DNA from: Pseudoalteromonas shioyasakiensis
GTDB taxonomy: Bacteria > Pseudomonadota > Gammaproteobacteria > Enterobacterales > Alteromonadaceae
Direction of reading: 5' to 3'
Length of the DNA: 64,000 nucleotides
Assembly (NCBI RefSeq): GCF_019134595.1
Contig: NZ_CP077771.1
Location: forward strand, 744,001 to 808,000
Below the pieces are notes generated by a model. The model was given only the letters and a program-made list of their open reading frames with translations, was not told where the DNA came from and did not search any database. The translations under genes were made by a program, and so were the position numbers. Of this stretch, positions 47,979 to 57,352 are shown piece by piece. Numbering within the stretch: position 1 is the stretch's first letter; each line of letters starts with the position of its first letter.

Positions 47979-48180
47979 AACAACTCTTTTTATTACTATC
48001 AAAATTGCGAAATAGCCTAACAATTGCGAGAAAAAATGTGAATTAAAAACCGATAAACAGCCATTGCAACAAGTTTGATAGACAAAATAGCTAAGTTTTT
48101 GACTTGGAACCTACATTTCGTATTAATTTGTTGTAAACTTAGCTAATAGAAATTTGAATTTTTGATGGCGGTATTACTAG

Positions 48181-49716
48181 GTGCAGCAACAGCATGATGT
48201 TCTTAATAAAAAGTTAAAGCAAGCGATCGACGCTCGAACAGTGGTCGAAGATGCGCGCAAACATCAAGTTGAAGTTCTTTCTCAGTTTGCAGCGAAACTA
48301 TCGCTCAGCTGTAAAGGACTAGACATTGAACTAGACAATCGTTTAGCGAAATTTAGAAATGCCCTTAAAAAAGGGGTTAATTTCGAATTACTCACCCCCT
48401 TTATCGATGATGTACTTGGCCTGTTAAAACAACAAGAAACCAAGCAAATGTCACTGCAACGTGAGCTAAATGAAAGCGTTACAGATGCAGGTAAGCAGCT
48501 GCAAAAAGTACGAGGCTTGCCTGATGATGCCCGTCGTTCGCTACGTTACTTACTCGACAACGAATTAAATAATATTCAGTCTAATCATGACTTTGTGCCA
48601 CTTCTTTCGAAGCTGATTTTAATTTATCATCAAGCCTTGCAAGCCAAGCTTGCAACAACAAGTACAGCTGAGGAGCAAGTAAGACCAGAACTTGCCACAC
48701 AGCTGCTTTCTCTTGCCAATGACTTAGTACTCGAAGATGAAAGTGCCGAGCAAATTAAGACTATCAAAAGTAAAATAACCCACAATGATAGTGTTGACGA
48801 TCTGCTTGATTCTGCACTGAATATTATTAGCATCGTTACGCGTAATATGAGTAAAGAGCGCCAATCAGCGCAAAGCTTTTTGATCTCGTTAAATCAAACA
48901 ATCGAAGATTTACATCATTCGATTGTTTCTACTAGTAAGCATTCAGAATCTCTGAGCGCTGAATACGACACGCTTAACAAACAAATCGAAAGCAAGATTA
49001 AAAACCTGCATACGCAAACACAGCAAGCTACGTCTATTTCTTCGCTTAAAGAGCTTGTAGAAGAAGAGTTAAAATCATTAAGCGATGATTTAATTGCGAA
49101 AGAAAAACTAGAACAAACAGAACGCGAAAACTTACTAGCCAGTTTTAACGATATTAATAGCCGCATTAGTCATTTAGAAACCAAGCTTTCGACCTATAAG
49201 CAGCGCCTAAATGAGCAGCGTTTTAAAAGCTTACTCGATGGCCTAACTAAGCTGCCAAACCGTGCGGCATTTGATGAACGCTTTAACCATGAATTTAACT
49301 TATTTAATGTGCAAGAATCAGATATCACCTTTGTAGTGATTGATGTAGACCACTTTAAATCAATCAATGACCAATATGGCCACAGTGCTGGTGATAAAAC
49401 ACTGCAAGTAATTGCTAAAGCATTACAAAAATCAATTCGTAAATCAGACTTTATTGCCCGTTACGGCGGTGAAGAGTTTGTGTTACTAATGAGTGGAATG
49501 TCGATTGAAAATGCCACAGTGCCGCTTGAAAAACTGCGCAAAACAATTCAAGGCATTCCGTTTAAATTTAAAAATAAGCAAGTAGAAATTACCATTTCTC
49601 TTGGTGCAACCCAGTTGAAAAAAGGTGATACCCCGCTGATTGCCTTTGACCGTGCAGACGAAGCACTATACAAAGCCAAGAACGAGGGACGAAATAAAGT
49701 TTGCATTAGCAAATAA
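48181..49716 (+). CDS. GGDEF diguanylate cyclase with long coiled-coil N-terminus
   Basis: A 511-residue cytoplasmic protein. Residues 1-345 are helical, with long coiled-coil stretches (for example about 275-345) and no membrane segment. The GGDEF domain (about 350-508) has YGGEEFVLLMSG as active site and the RKSD inhibitory motif (RxxD) five residues upstream, so it should be an active, product-inhibited cyclase making c-di-GMP. The first possible start is GTG directly after an in-frame TAG; no real ribosome site is seen (a weak GGCGG only). The N-terminal region probably senses an unknown signal or drives oligomerisation. Confidence 0.88.
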   Translation: MQQQHDVLNKKLKQAIDARTVVEDARKHQVEVLSQFAAKLSLSCKGLDIELDNRLAKFRNALKKGVNFELLTPFIDDVLGLLKQQETKQMSLQRELNESVTDAGKQLQKVRGLPDDARRSLRYLLDNELNNIQSNHDFVPLLSKLILIYHQALQAKLATTSTAEEQVRPELATQLLSLANDLVLEDESAEQIKTIKSKITHNDSVDDLLDSALNIISIVTRNMSKERQSAQSFLISLNQTIEDLHHSIVSTSKHSESLSAEYDTLNKQIESKIKNLHTQTQQATSISSLKELVEEELKSLSDDLIAKEKLEQTERENLLASFNDINSRISHLETKLSTYKQRLNEQRFKSLLDGLTKLPNRAAFDERFNHEFNLFNVQESDITFVVIDVDHFKSINDQYGHSAGDKTLQVIAKALQKSIRKSDFIARYGGEEFVLLMSGMSIENATVPLEKLRKTIQGIPFKFKNKQVEITISLGATQLKKGDTPLIAFDRADEALYKAKNEGRNKVCISK

Positions 49717-49787
49717 AGGCCTTATCTAGTATGTGAGGTCTTTGACACACAATGATAAAGGCTCATTGACGAGCCGGGAGAGTGCTT

Positions 49788-51131
49788 ATGTTAAAACAAC
49801 TGAATCCTACAGGTGTACTGGATTTACTATCGCAACTAGAAGTTGATCTACTCGAACAATCATCCACCAGCGAGCGCTATAAATTATTTAGGAACTGTGT
49901 GCTCGCGGTTCTCAATGTGGGCAGCCACACCGATTCAAGCTTAGAAATTTACAATAAATACGAAGACTTTGATATTCGCTTATTAAGCCGTGAACGCGGG
50001 ATTAAGATCGAACTTGAAAACCCACCTGAATCAGCCTTTGTTGATGGCGAAATCATTACCGGTATTCATGAACATATCTTCTCTGTTATTCGCGATATTC
50101 TGTTTATTTGTCAAAAGTACGAAAAAGACTTAACAGAGCAAAAAGCCATTACTCATATGGTCTTTGATATGCTGCGAAACGCAGGCGCACTGAGAGTAAA
50201 TAGTGACCCGAGCATGATAGTTTGCTGGGGCGGCCACTCTATTAACGAAGTGGAATACAAATACACCAAGCAAGTTGGTTATGAGCTTGGCCTTCGTGGC
50301 TTAAATATTTGTACTGGTTGTGGCCCAGGTGCAATGAAAGGCCCTATGAAAGGCGCCACCATTGGCCATGCAAAACAACGTATTACTGATAATCGTTACT
50401 TAGGTTTAACCGAGCCAAGTATTATTGCCGCTGAGCCACCTAACCCGATTGTAAATGAGCTGGTGATTTTGCCTGATATCGAAAAACGTTTAGAGGCTTT
50501 TATTCGTACAGCCCATGGCATTATTATCTTCCCTGGTGGTGCGGGTACTGCAGAAGAGCTGTTATACCTTTTAGGCATCTTGCTACACCCAGATAACGAA
50601 AAACAATGTTTACCAGTTATCCTTACTGGCCCTAAAGAAAGTGAAAACTACTTTATTGAGCTGTGTAAATTCGTTGAGAAAACACTCGGTAAAGCAGCGC
50701 TAGATAAGTTTGAAGTGATCATCGATGATCCAGAGCGCGTTGGTAAAACGCTTAAAGCAAAAATGGTTGAAGTGCGCGAATACCGCAAGAGCCAAGGTGA
50801 TGCCTACTACTTTAACTGGACGTTAAAAATCGATCATGATTTCCAACAGCCGTTTGCACCAACTCATGCTAATATGTCGAGCTTAGATTTACATTTAGAT
50901 CAACCGACTCAGCAACTCGCAGCTAATTTACGCCGTGCGTTTTCAGGCATCGTGGCTGGTAATGTTAAAGACGAAGGCTTACAAGCCATCAAACAACATG
51001 GCCGCTTTGTGCTAAGTGGTGAACCTGCGCTTATGGCTGATATGGACAAACTACTAGCAGCATTTGTTGAGCAAGGCCGAATGAAGTTGCCTGGTAGTAA
51101 GTACATTCCTTGCTATGAGATCAAAGCTTAA
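49788..51131 (+). CDS. ppnN: Pyrimidine/purine nucleotide 5'-monophosphate nucleosidase PpnN
   Basis: A 447-residue enzyme starting at the ATG at 49788, seven bases after GGGAG. It cleaves nucleoside monophosphates to base and ribose 5-phosphate and, in E. coli (YgdH), is activated by ppGpp. The LOG-type fold has the [12 protein letters not shown] block, the [20 protein letters not shown] segment, and the [16 protein letters not shown] motif. Flanking N-terminal and C-terminal domains give near the usual 454 residues. xni follows 11 bases later, an arrangement common in gammaproteobacteria. Confidence 0.95.
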   Translation: MLKQLNPTGVLDLLSQLEVDLLEQSSTSERYKLFRNCVLAVLNVGSHTDSSLEIYNKYEDFDIRLLSRERGIKIELENPPESAFVDGEIITGIHEHIFSVIRDILFICQKYEKDLTEQKAITHMVFDMLRNAGALRVNSDPSMIVCWGGHSINEVEYKYTKQVGYELGLRGLNICTGCGPGAMKGPMKGATIGHAKQRITDNRYLGLTEPSIIAAEPPNPIVNELVILPDIEKRLEAFIRTAHGIIIFPGGAGTAEELLYLLGILLHPDNEKQCLPVILTGPKESENYFIELCKFVEKTLGKAALDKFEVIIDDPERVGKTLKAKMVEVREYRKSQGDAYYFNWTLKIDHDFQQPFAPTHANMSSLDLHLDQPTQQLAANLRRAFSGIVAGNVKDEGLQAIKQHGRFVLSGEPALMADMDKLLAAFVEQGRMKLPGSKYIPCYEIKA

Positions 51132-51142
51132 CAGGAGCCTAT

Positions 51143-51916
51143 GTGACAACCCAATTACTTTTAATAGATGCGCTAAATCTTATTAGGCGCATCTATGCTG
51201 TTGATAGTAATCAGAGTCATCACAGTGAAGAACATATGATAAAAGCAAGCTGTGCCCGAGTGGCACATGCTTGTAAAAAGTTACGCCAGCAAACGAATGC
51301 GACTCACGCGATTGCCGTGTTTGATGGTGAAAGAAGCTGGCGTTATCACTACTTTGAGGCCTACAAAAGTACTCGTTCACCAATGCCAGATACCCTCAAA
51401 CAAAACTTATCACGCTTTAAACAAGCAATTGAAGACACTGGAATTGTGGTGTTTTCACCTGATAATGATGAAGCCGACGATATAATTGCTACTCTTGCTT
51501 ACAAGGCCGCATCTAATAATGTGCCTTCTACCATTGTTTCTACCGATAAAGGGTTTTTACCGTTTTTATCTGAGCAAATTGCAATTTTTGATTACTTTAA
51601 AAAACAGTATATTGAGCTTGAAGATATTAAGCAGCGCTTTGATGTACCAAAGCATCGACTTGCTGATTTTTGGGCTTTAGCAGGTGATAAAACCAATGAT
51701 ATCCCGGGCGTTAAAGGGATAGGTAATAAGTCGGCGCAGCAATTAATAAACGATTATGAGTCGATAGAAGCGGCCATGAAAGATGATGAGCTAAACCCGA
51801 CTCTTAAACGTAAGCTGAGTTCAGAAATGGACATGTTCGTAATATCAAAAAACCTTGTTATGCTGCGTACCGATATTAACTTAGGCTTTAGTTTAAAGCA
51901 GTTAAGGCTCAATTAG
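51143..51916 (+). CDS. xni: Flap endonuclease Xni
   Basis: A 257-residue enzyme of the 5'-3' exonuclease/flap nuclease family, like the N-terminal domain of DNA polymerase I. Metal-binding motifs are LLIDALNLI, FDGERSWRYHYFEAYKSTR, NDEADDIIA and STDKGFLPFL; the helix-hairpin-helix is in PGVKGIGNKSAQQLI. It starts with GTG after AGGAG. It probably processes flaps in replication and repair. It follows ppnN as in relatives. Confidence 0.94.
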   Translation: MTTQLLLIDALNLIRRIYAVDSNQSHHSEEHMIKASCARVAHACKKLRQQTNATHAIAVFDGERSWRYHYFEAYKSTRSPMPDTLKQNLSRFKQAIEDTGIVVFSPDNDEADDIIATLAYKAASNNVPSTIVSTDKGFLPFLSEQIAIFDYFKKQYIELEDIKQRFDVPKHRLADFWALAGDKTNDIPGVKGIGNKSAQQLINDYESIEAAMKDDELNPTLKRKLSSEMDMFVISKNLVMLRTDINLGFSLKQLRLN

Positions 51917-51987
51917 TCGCAATCTCGTAGCACAGTTTGCCAACTGAGCGTATACTGAAAATTCGCGTTAGTTTTATAGAGTTACAC

Positions 51988-52371
51988 ATGTTTAAAAAGG
52001 TTTTCCAATATCTGGTACTTGGGTTAGGTGTTTATGCACTGATAGCAACCCTAGTGATCACTTTTTATAAAGATGATCCACAAGCCATGATCTGGCAAGA
52101 CCGTGAAGCTTTTAATAAACGCTATATCGCAAAACTATCGATTGATAAGCCTGAAAACCTGAATGCGGTGCTTGATTATTTAGGTAGCCCCGATCTAACC
52201 TATGCTAAACGAGTCGAAGACAATGTTTGGCAGATTATTTTTTACCGCACTCAGCATGTTAAATCTGATGGTATAACCACCATCGATGAATGCACAGGCC
52301 TACTATTTAAAAATGGTCAGCTGGTATTATGGGGGCCAAGTGCCTATGAAAGCTATCAACAAGAAACCTAA
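51988..52371 (+). CDS. DUF3192 family membrane-anchored protein
   Basis: The ATG at 51988 gives 127 residues. A single membrane helix (about residues 5-24) is followed by a domain matching DUF3192: WQDREAFNKRYIAKL, then VLDYLGSPDLTYAKR, IIFYRTQHVKSDGITTIDECTGLLFKNGQLVLWG. It probably sits in the inner membrane facing the periplasm. The function of the family is unknown. It lies just upstream of the 564-residue orphan gene with six bases between them, so they may be co-transcribed. Confidence 0.8.
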   Translation: MFKKVFQYLVLGLGVYALIATLVITFYKDDPQAMIWQDREAFNKRYIAKLSIDKPENLNAVLDYLGSPDLTYAKRVEDNVWQIIFYRTQHVKSDGITTIDECTGLLFKNGQLVLWGPSAYESYQQET

Positions 52372-52377
52372 CCGCTT

Positions 52378-54075
52378 ATGATGGAAAACGTGACGCCACG
52401 GGAATTGGCACGCTTATTTGATAGTACACACCAGCTACTTAAGCTTTATCATCAAAAGCAAAAATGGTCACAAATTTTCCCTTTATTAAGCAACCTAGCT
52501 GAGCGTTATTACCTGCTATATCAAGCCTGCCCGAAAGGGATGCAAGCGCAACTAAGCTTGTATGTACCTAACCATGGTTACACTACAAACCTAGTTGTAA
52601 ACCAATGTGTTATAGCCTGCATTTTGTGCCGCAGCCTTAACTACAACCAAGCCATTAGCGAACAAATTATTAGTTGCTGTTTAGCCAACTACCTCTGCGT
52701 TCAATCACAAAGTAATAAGTTAGCAGCAGGACAGGCACTGACGCCTCAAGATAAAAAGCTGTGGCAGTGTCGCCATCAATTAGCAGCAAAATTACTAAAA
52801 GACTCAGGCCCACATACGCTTTCTATTCAGCATTTATTAGCGCGTTTAAATAAATATAAGCAAGCACTCTTAAGCGCACCGAAAATTATGATTTACGATG
52901 GCGCAACAACCTTAGTTGCCTTGGCTAATATTATTGCCATGAATACGACTTACCGCGAGTCGGGTGGCCACATTAGTGTTCACAAAGCGTTAGCTGATAT
53001 ATATTTACGCACACCTAACGAGTTTGCTCAAAATGCAATAAAAGCACTGATTGCGCATATTGGCCCTTACATTCCGGCCAGTGAAGTAAAGTACGCCGAG
53101 CAAGCACTTATTTATTTAGCAACAGATGAACATGGCCGCCATATATTGGTTGATGCTAGCCGCCCTGAAAAAATTCGCTGGCATCGCTTCAAAGCAAGCT
53201 TAACGATTTTTGACAAACAAAGACATTGTAAAGATTCTCGTTTGCTATACACAGTTTGGTTTAGTGAAAACATTAACTTTGCTGAGCCACAGCCAATAAA
53301 TCAGCAGCGTAGGCAGCACTATTTAGAATTAATCAGCACGTTAAAAGTATCGCAAGAATATAGCTACCGCGGCTTAAATAAGCTTTTAAGCCCCTATCCT
53401 GAATTGATAACCCAGCTTACCGTTGCCTCTAAACCCTATAATAAAGAGCAGCAAAGAGCTAAAGACTTGCGCCATTGTTTATCTATGGTCGGATACGATA
53501 ACGCCCCTGCAATTATCCAAAAAGTATTATTTCAACGATTGGTTGCAACCACCTCTCACCCGCTTTTTCAGCATATCTCTAAGCGCCTTGAGAATATGGT
53601 GCGCATTATTCAGGCGCTATTTAAGCACATCGATTCTATTCAATTCGAGCAAGTTACTTTACCGTTATATGCCTACGTTCTTTACCTTTGCGAACATCAA
53701 GCAACCTGTATTTCTCGTAAAACTGTATTTGAGCAGGCCGAAGAGCAAGTAATAAGCCCACCGCTTGCTTGCTTGTTTGGCGTTAGCCACTTAAATCAAG
53801 AGCCACTAACGGCGTATTTAAACCAACTAATTGGCGATAACAGTTGGACACAGCATTTACTTGGTAGTGAGCAACATAAAAAACAAACACTCGATATCAA
53901 TGAAAAGCATTGGGTCGCGATTAAGCTATTTACTTATTATGTTTTTCAACCAAAAGCACTGTTTAGTAGTTGGCAAGAACAGATTATCTTCGACAGCTTA
54001 TCGGCTGCTGGTTGGCAATCAAAAGCAGATTTTTATGCATATCTGAAAAACTGTGAATTTGCAGACAATTTTTAG
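52378..54075 (+). CDS. Protein with degenerate HD-GYP-like region, unknown function
   Basis: A 565-residue cytoplasmic protein, mostly helical. In the middle (about residues 165-265) the order LVALANIIAMNTTYRESGG, then a helix with EFAQNAIKALIAHIGPYIPASEV and a strand ALIYLATDEHGRHILVDAS resembles the C-terminal part of HD-GYP domains, but the HD pair and GYP motif are absent. It would then be a non-enzymatic or c-di-GMP-binding relative. The C-terminal 200 residues have no recognisable domain. Second start ATG at 52381 is equally likely. The comparison is by eye and needs profile searches. Confidence 0.65.
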   Translation: MMENVTPRELARLFDSTHQLLKLYHQKQKWSQIFPLLSNLAERYYLLYQACPKGMQAQLSLYVPNHGYTTNLVVNQCVIACILCRSLNYNQAISEQIISCCLANYLCVQSQSNKLAAGQALTPQDKKLWQCRHQLAAKLLKDSGPHTLSIQHLLARLNKYKQALLSAPKIMIYDGATTLVALANIIAMNTTYRESGGHISVHKALADIYLRTPNEFAQNAIKALIAHIGPYIPASEVKYAEQALIYLATDEHGRHILVDASRPEKIRWHRFKASLTIFDKQRHCKDSRLLYTVWFSENINFAEPQPINQQRRQHYLELISTLKVSQEYSYRGLNKLLSPYPELITQLTVASKPYNKEQQRAKDLRHCLSMVGYDNAPAIIQKVLFQRLVATTSHPLFQHISKRLENMVRIIQALFKHIDSIQFEQVTLPLYAYVLYLCEHQATCISRKTVFEQAEEQVISPPLACLFGVSHLNQEPLTAYLNQLIGDNSWTQHLLGSEQHKKQTLDINEKHWVAIKLFTYYVFQPKALFSSWQEQIIFDSLSAAGWQSKADFYAYLKNCEFADNF

Positions 54076-54290
54076 ATTGTGTTGTTAAAAAGTGCGAAAA
54101 CGTTAAATAAATATGAACTTTAGTCTGTTTATAGTCAGTATTCACAGGATAAACTGGCAAAAAGCTGAATAAATTGCTATAAAAGCCGCTTAAATTTTCA
54201 AACACATCCACGTGAACCCTCTAACAAGTAAATCGCATGCTATTTCGCGATAAGTTTACGTGTTTATCTACTCATAAATAGGAAAAGTAA

Positions 54291-55298
54291 ATGGCTAAAC
54301 AAACCATCACAGTGATCAAAGGCGACGGCATTGGTCCTAGCATTATTGATTCAGCACTTGAGATCCTTAAAGCTGCAGGTTGCGATTTTGATTATGAATT
54401 CGTTGATGCTGGCCTTGCTGCCCTAGAAAAAACTGGTGAGTTACTTCCGCAAGAAACAATCGACACAATCGCGCGTAACAAGATCACTTTAAAAGGTCCA
54501 TTAACGACGCCTGTTGGTGAAGGTTTTACTTCAATCAACGTAACTTTACGTAAAAAGTTTGGCCTTTACGCTAACGTTCGTCCTGTTAAATCATTCGCAG
54601 GTACACAAGCTCGTTACGACGACATCGACATCATCACTATTCGTGAAAACACACAAGGTATGTACTCAGGTCTTGGCCAAGTGGTTTCTGAAGATGGTAA
54701 CGAAGCAGAAGCAATGTCAAAAATCACACGTGAAGGTGCAGAAAAAATCGTTACTTTTGCATACGAGCTAGCGGTACGTGAAGGCCGTAAAAAAGTAACT
54801 GCTGTACACAAAGCTAACATCCTTAAATCAACATCTGGTTTATTCTTAAAAGTTGCACGTGAAGTAGCTGAGCGTTACCCACAAATCGAATCAACTGAGA
54901 TGATTGTTGATGCAACTTGTATGAAACTAGTTATGACTCCTGATGAGTTTGATGTAATCGTTACTACAAACTTATTCGGTGACATCCTATCTGACCTATG
55001 TGCTGGTCTTGTTGGTGGTTTAGGTATGGCTCCTGGCGCAAACATCAGTGAAGATGCAGCAATCTTCGAAGCTGTACACGGTAGCGCACCAGACATCGCT
55101 GGTAAAAACCTTGCAAACCCAACGTCTGTAATCTTAGCATCTATCCAAATGCTAGAGCACCTTGATATGGGCGACACTGCAGAGCGCATCCGTAGCGCAG
55201 TTGCTGATGTTATCAAATCAGGCGATCGTACAACTCGTGACCTGGGCGGCAGCCACGGTACTACAGACTTCACTCAAGCTGTAATTGAGCGTCTATAA
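54291..55298 (+). CDS. Isocitrate dehydrogenase, NAD-type
   Basis: A 335-residue enzyme of the isocitrate/isopropylmalate dehydrogenase family. Diagnostic blocks are ITVIKGDGIGPSII, FTSINVTLRKKFGLYANVRP with the substrate Ser and Arg residues, TIRENTQGMYSG, AVHKANILKSTSG, MIVDATCM with the following VIVTTNLFGDILSDLCAG, and HGSAPDIAGKNLANP in the coenzyme region. Length and sequence fit the NAD-dependent (IDH3-like) form rather than the 416-residue NADP type. It decarboxylates isocitrate to 2-oxoglutarate in the TCA cycle. It has a good AGGAAAAGTAA ribosome site and its own terminator. Its codon usage looks strongly biased, as for a highly expressed gene. Confidence 0.93.
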   Translation: MAKQTITVIKGDGIGPSIIDSALEILKAAGCDFDYEFVDAGLAALEKTGELLPQETIDTIARNKITLKGPLTTPVGEGFTSINVTLRKKFGLYANVRPVKSFAGTQARYDDIDIITIRENTQGMYSGLGQVVSEDGNEAEAMSKITREGAEKIVTFAYELAVREGRKKVTAVHKANILKSTSGLFLKVAREVAERYPQIESTEMIVDATCMKLVMTPDEFDVIVTTNLFGDILSDLCAGLVGGLGMAPGANISEDAAIFEAVHGSAPDIAGKNLANPTSVILASIQMLEHLDMGDTAERIRSAVADVIKSGDRTTRDLGGSHGTTDFTQAVIERL

Positions 55299-55353
55299 AA
55301 AAACATTGTTTAAGGCTTATGACAAGCTAATAACCCTTAAACACCTCCTTACC

Positions 55354-55382
55354 AAAAGCCAGTCTACGACTGGCTTTTTTAT
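55354..55382 (+). terminator. Terminator of the isocitrate dehydrogenase gene
   Basis: AAAAGCCAGTC and GACTGGCTTTT form an 11-base stem with a TAC loop and a T-run. Confidence 0.92.
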
Positions 55383-55396
55383 TCCCTCTACTTAAT

Positions 55397-55638
55397 TGAA
55401 TACTTATTTAGACATCCACTTTTATCTATTAATGAATACATATTTAGACACCCACTTTAGCCACTAAACTTCCACAAGACTAACTAGACACCCAAATTAA
55501 AATTTCTCACTTCTCAATGAATACTTAATTAGACATCCACTTTTATCTATTAATGAATACATATTTAGACACCCACTTTAGCCACTAAACTTCCACAAGA
55601 CTAACTAGACACCCAAATTAAAATTTCTCACTTCTCAA
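55397..55638 (+). repeat. Two tandem 121-bp repeat units at the left end of the transposase element
   Basis: Bases 55397-55517 and 55518-55638 are copies that differ at one position (TTATTTAG against TTAATTAG). Each unit holds three TAGACAYCCA motifs: about 55409, 55444 and 55486 in unit 1, and the matching places 121 bases on. Two inverted motifs lie beyond the transposase gene, at 56882 and 56935. The unit has no open frame. The arrangement looks like the recognition end of a REP-associated transposase, duplicated. Confidence 0.9.
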
Positions 55639-55683
55639 AATTATGGCTAAACTTAAATTGTTCAACTCATGGAGGAGAAGAGC

Positions 55684-56658
55684 ATGGCAACCCCTCGTAG
55701 AAACTTAATTAGCGTTTCAAACACGCCTTATTATCACTGCATTTCACGTTGCGTTCGTCGCGCTTATTTGTGTGGGCAAGACCCACTAACGGGCCGCTCA
55801 TATGAACATAGGCGGGATTGGGTTGAAAAGAAACTACTTCAACTTGGCAGGATATTTTGTATTGATATTTGTGCCTACGCGGTTATGAGCAACCACACTC
55901 ATCTAGTCCTGCACATCGATATAGCAAAAGCTAAGCGTCTAAATAATAAAGCGATTCTTATTAGATGGCACAAATTATTCAAAAGTACATTCCTTTGCCA
56001 ACGATTCTTAAATGGCGAATTGCTAACACAAGCTGAACTCGCTGCGGTTAATACCAGAGTAAATTTATATCGAGAACGGCTCAGTAGTATTAGTTGGTTT
56101 ATGCGCGTGCTTAATGAAGGTATTGCACGAAAGGCTAATCAAGAAGATGATTGCAAAGGTCGATTTTGGGAAGGTCGCTTTAAGTCACAAGCTTTACTTG
56201 ATGAAGCAGCACTTGCCGCTTGCCTCGCTTATGTAGATTTAAATCCTGTTAGAGCAAAAGTGGCCGATTTACCTGAACAATCTGACTACACCAGTATTAA
56301 ATCTAGAATTAATGCAGCTCAAAATAATAAGCAACCAAAATCACTTATGCGCTTTGCAGGTAAACCACGTAAGCATATGCCTAAGGGAATACCATTTGAA
56401 CTCAAAACATACCTGCAACTTGTTGATTGGACCGGCCGCTCAATCCGGGAGGATAAACCAGGGAAAGTACCAGAAGAGGCATTACCAATACTAGAAAGAT
56501 TAAACATTTGTACTGAAAACTGGCTTACACTTACCAGCTCATTTACACGCTCATTTAAAAATACGGCAGGTAAAGAGCAGGCTATAACTGCGTATACAAA
56601 TCACATGAAACGAAAGCGAAGAAGCTCTATAGCTAATAGCTTAGCCTTATTTACTTAG
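55684..56658 (+). CDS. REP-associated tyrosine transposase (Y1 family)
   Basis: A 324-residue single-strand DNA transposase of the IS200/REP-associated (RAYT) type. The start at 55684 has GGAGG eight bases upstream. The HUH motif is in MSNHTHLVLHI and the catalytic Tyr in AACLAYVDLNPVRAK; NTPYYHCISRCVRRAY and GRFWEGRFKSQALLDEAAL are further family blocks. The C-terminal 100 residues extend past the catalytic domain and are basic. It nicks and joins DNA at hairpin ends. It is intact and flanked by inverted TAGACACCCA-type motifs, so it may still be mobile. It separates icd from the ilv genes. Confidence 0.92.
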   Translation: MATPRRNLISVSNTPYYHCISRCVRRAYLCGQDPLTGRSYEHRRDWVEKKLLQLGRIFCIDICAYAVMSNHTHLVLHIDIAKAKRLNNKAILIRWHKLFKSTFLCQRFLNGELLTQAELAAVNTRVNLYRERLSSISWFMRVLNEGIARKANQEDDCKGRFWEGRFKSQALLDEAALAACLAYVDLNPVRAKVADLPEQSDYTSIKSRINAAQNNKQPKSLMRFAGKPRKHMPKGIPFELKTYLQLVDWTGRSIREDKPGKVPEEALPILERLNICTENWLTLTSSFTRSFKNTAGKEQAITAYTNHMKRKRRSSIANSLALFT

Positions 56659-56881
56659 TTACGCATTCGACACAAAGAATCAGCCTTACAAATCCAATCA
56701 TTTTAATTCTGGAGGCATAACGACTTTTGCAACTAGCGGTGACCAGTGTGTAAAACTAAAAAATAACTCAGCACATAAGGCTTAAATTTAATTAATGACT
56801 ATGAAAAATCACTACTTTCCTAGCAATTCAACTTGTTCTCAATAATTCAGATATTTCTTTAGCTGATTCTTATTAAAATTA

Positions 56882-56950
56882 AATTGGGTGTCTTTTTAAA
56901 AATTAGCCAAACCTTATGGTAGTGAGCTATTAAAGTGGGTGTCTAATTAA
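56882..56950 (-). repeat. Inverted end motifs of the transposase element
   Basis: AATTGGGTGTCT (56882-56893) and AAAGTGGGTGTCTAATTAAA (56932-56951) read on the minus strand as AGACACCCAATT and TTTAATTAGACACCCACTTT. These correspond to the motifs in the left 121-bp units, so the element has mirrored ends. Confidence 0.8.
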
Positions 56951-57154
56951 AAAATAAAACCTTTTCTGATAGTAGCTAAGTTATGCAAGGCAGTAACGTA
57001 AATGCATTATCTATTGGTATAGTTATCTATTTGCCACACGAACAATTCAATGCATAGTTACACCCTAAAATAATGACAATTAAGCATGTGGATGCAACAA
57101 AAATATCAAAAAACAAAAATACAGAAAAATTAATGCAAAAAGCCACATTTGCGG

Positions 57155-57183
57155 TTGACATCAGTTTCCAAAACGCTTAAAAA
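57155..57183 (+). promoter_or_regulatory. Candidate ilv promoter
   Basis: A perfect -35 hexamer TTGACA (57155-57160) is followed after 17 bases by TAAAAA (57178-57183), a weak -10. The placement, about 75-100 bases before the leader peptide, fits an attenuated operon. A CAGCC/GGCTG hairpin with a T-run (57208-57236) follows. Confidence 0.45.
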
Positions 57184-57253
57184 TACTTCTAACATTTTTT
57201 TAAACAGCAGCCATCTAGTCGGCTGTGCATTTTTTAGAAGAAAATAAAAAATA

Positions 57254-57331
57254 ATGAATATTCGCCGTCATCTTTTAGTCGTCAACGTTCTCGTACTGGT
57301 CTTAGTTACAAGCCCAGCGGGAGGCTATTAA
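57254..57331 (+). CDS. ilv operon leader peptide
   Basis: This 25-codon frame has [20 protein letters not shown] near the start and ends AGGY. It holds six valines and five leucines plus one isoleucine, mostly in one run, so ribosomes stall when branched-chain tRNAs are uncharged. A terminator follows, then the acetolactate synthase genes. The arrangement matches the ilvGMEDA/ilvBN leaders of enteric bacteria. Confidence 0.92.
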   Translation: MNIRRHLLVVNVLVLVLVTSPAGGY

Positions 57332-57352
57332 AAGGTGAAAGTACGCTTTTTA

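Larger units (their letters stand above)
56659..57253 (+). other. Non-coding stretch: transposon right end and ilv promoter region
   Basis: About 595 bases without a convincing open frame. From 56882 to 56950 it holds two motifs, AATTGGGTGTCT and AAAGTGGGTGTCTAATTAAA, which are inverted relative to those on the left of the transposase and mark the right end of the element. The rest is AT-rich and leads to the ilv promoter and the leader peptide. Confidence 0.7.

Noticed and set aside
53423..53752. Second frame inside the HD-GYP-like gene
   Set aside because: Same-strand shadow frame within a longer gene, without a ribosome site.
54875..55273. Open frame antisense to the isocitrate dehydrogenase gene
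   Set aside because: Overlaps a highly conserved gene; translation is Ser/Pro/Ile-rich with no recognisable family.
55397..55638. Tandem repeats considered as a CRISPR array
   Set aside because: There are only two long units of 121 bp with no unique spacers and no cas genes; the motifs match the ends of the Y1 transposase element instead.
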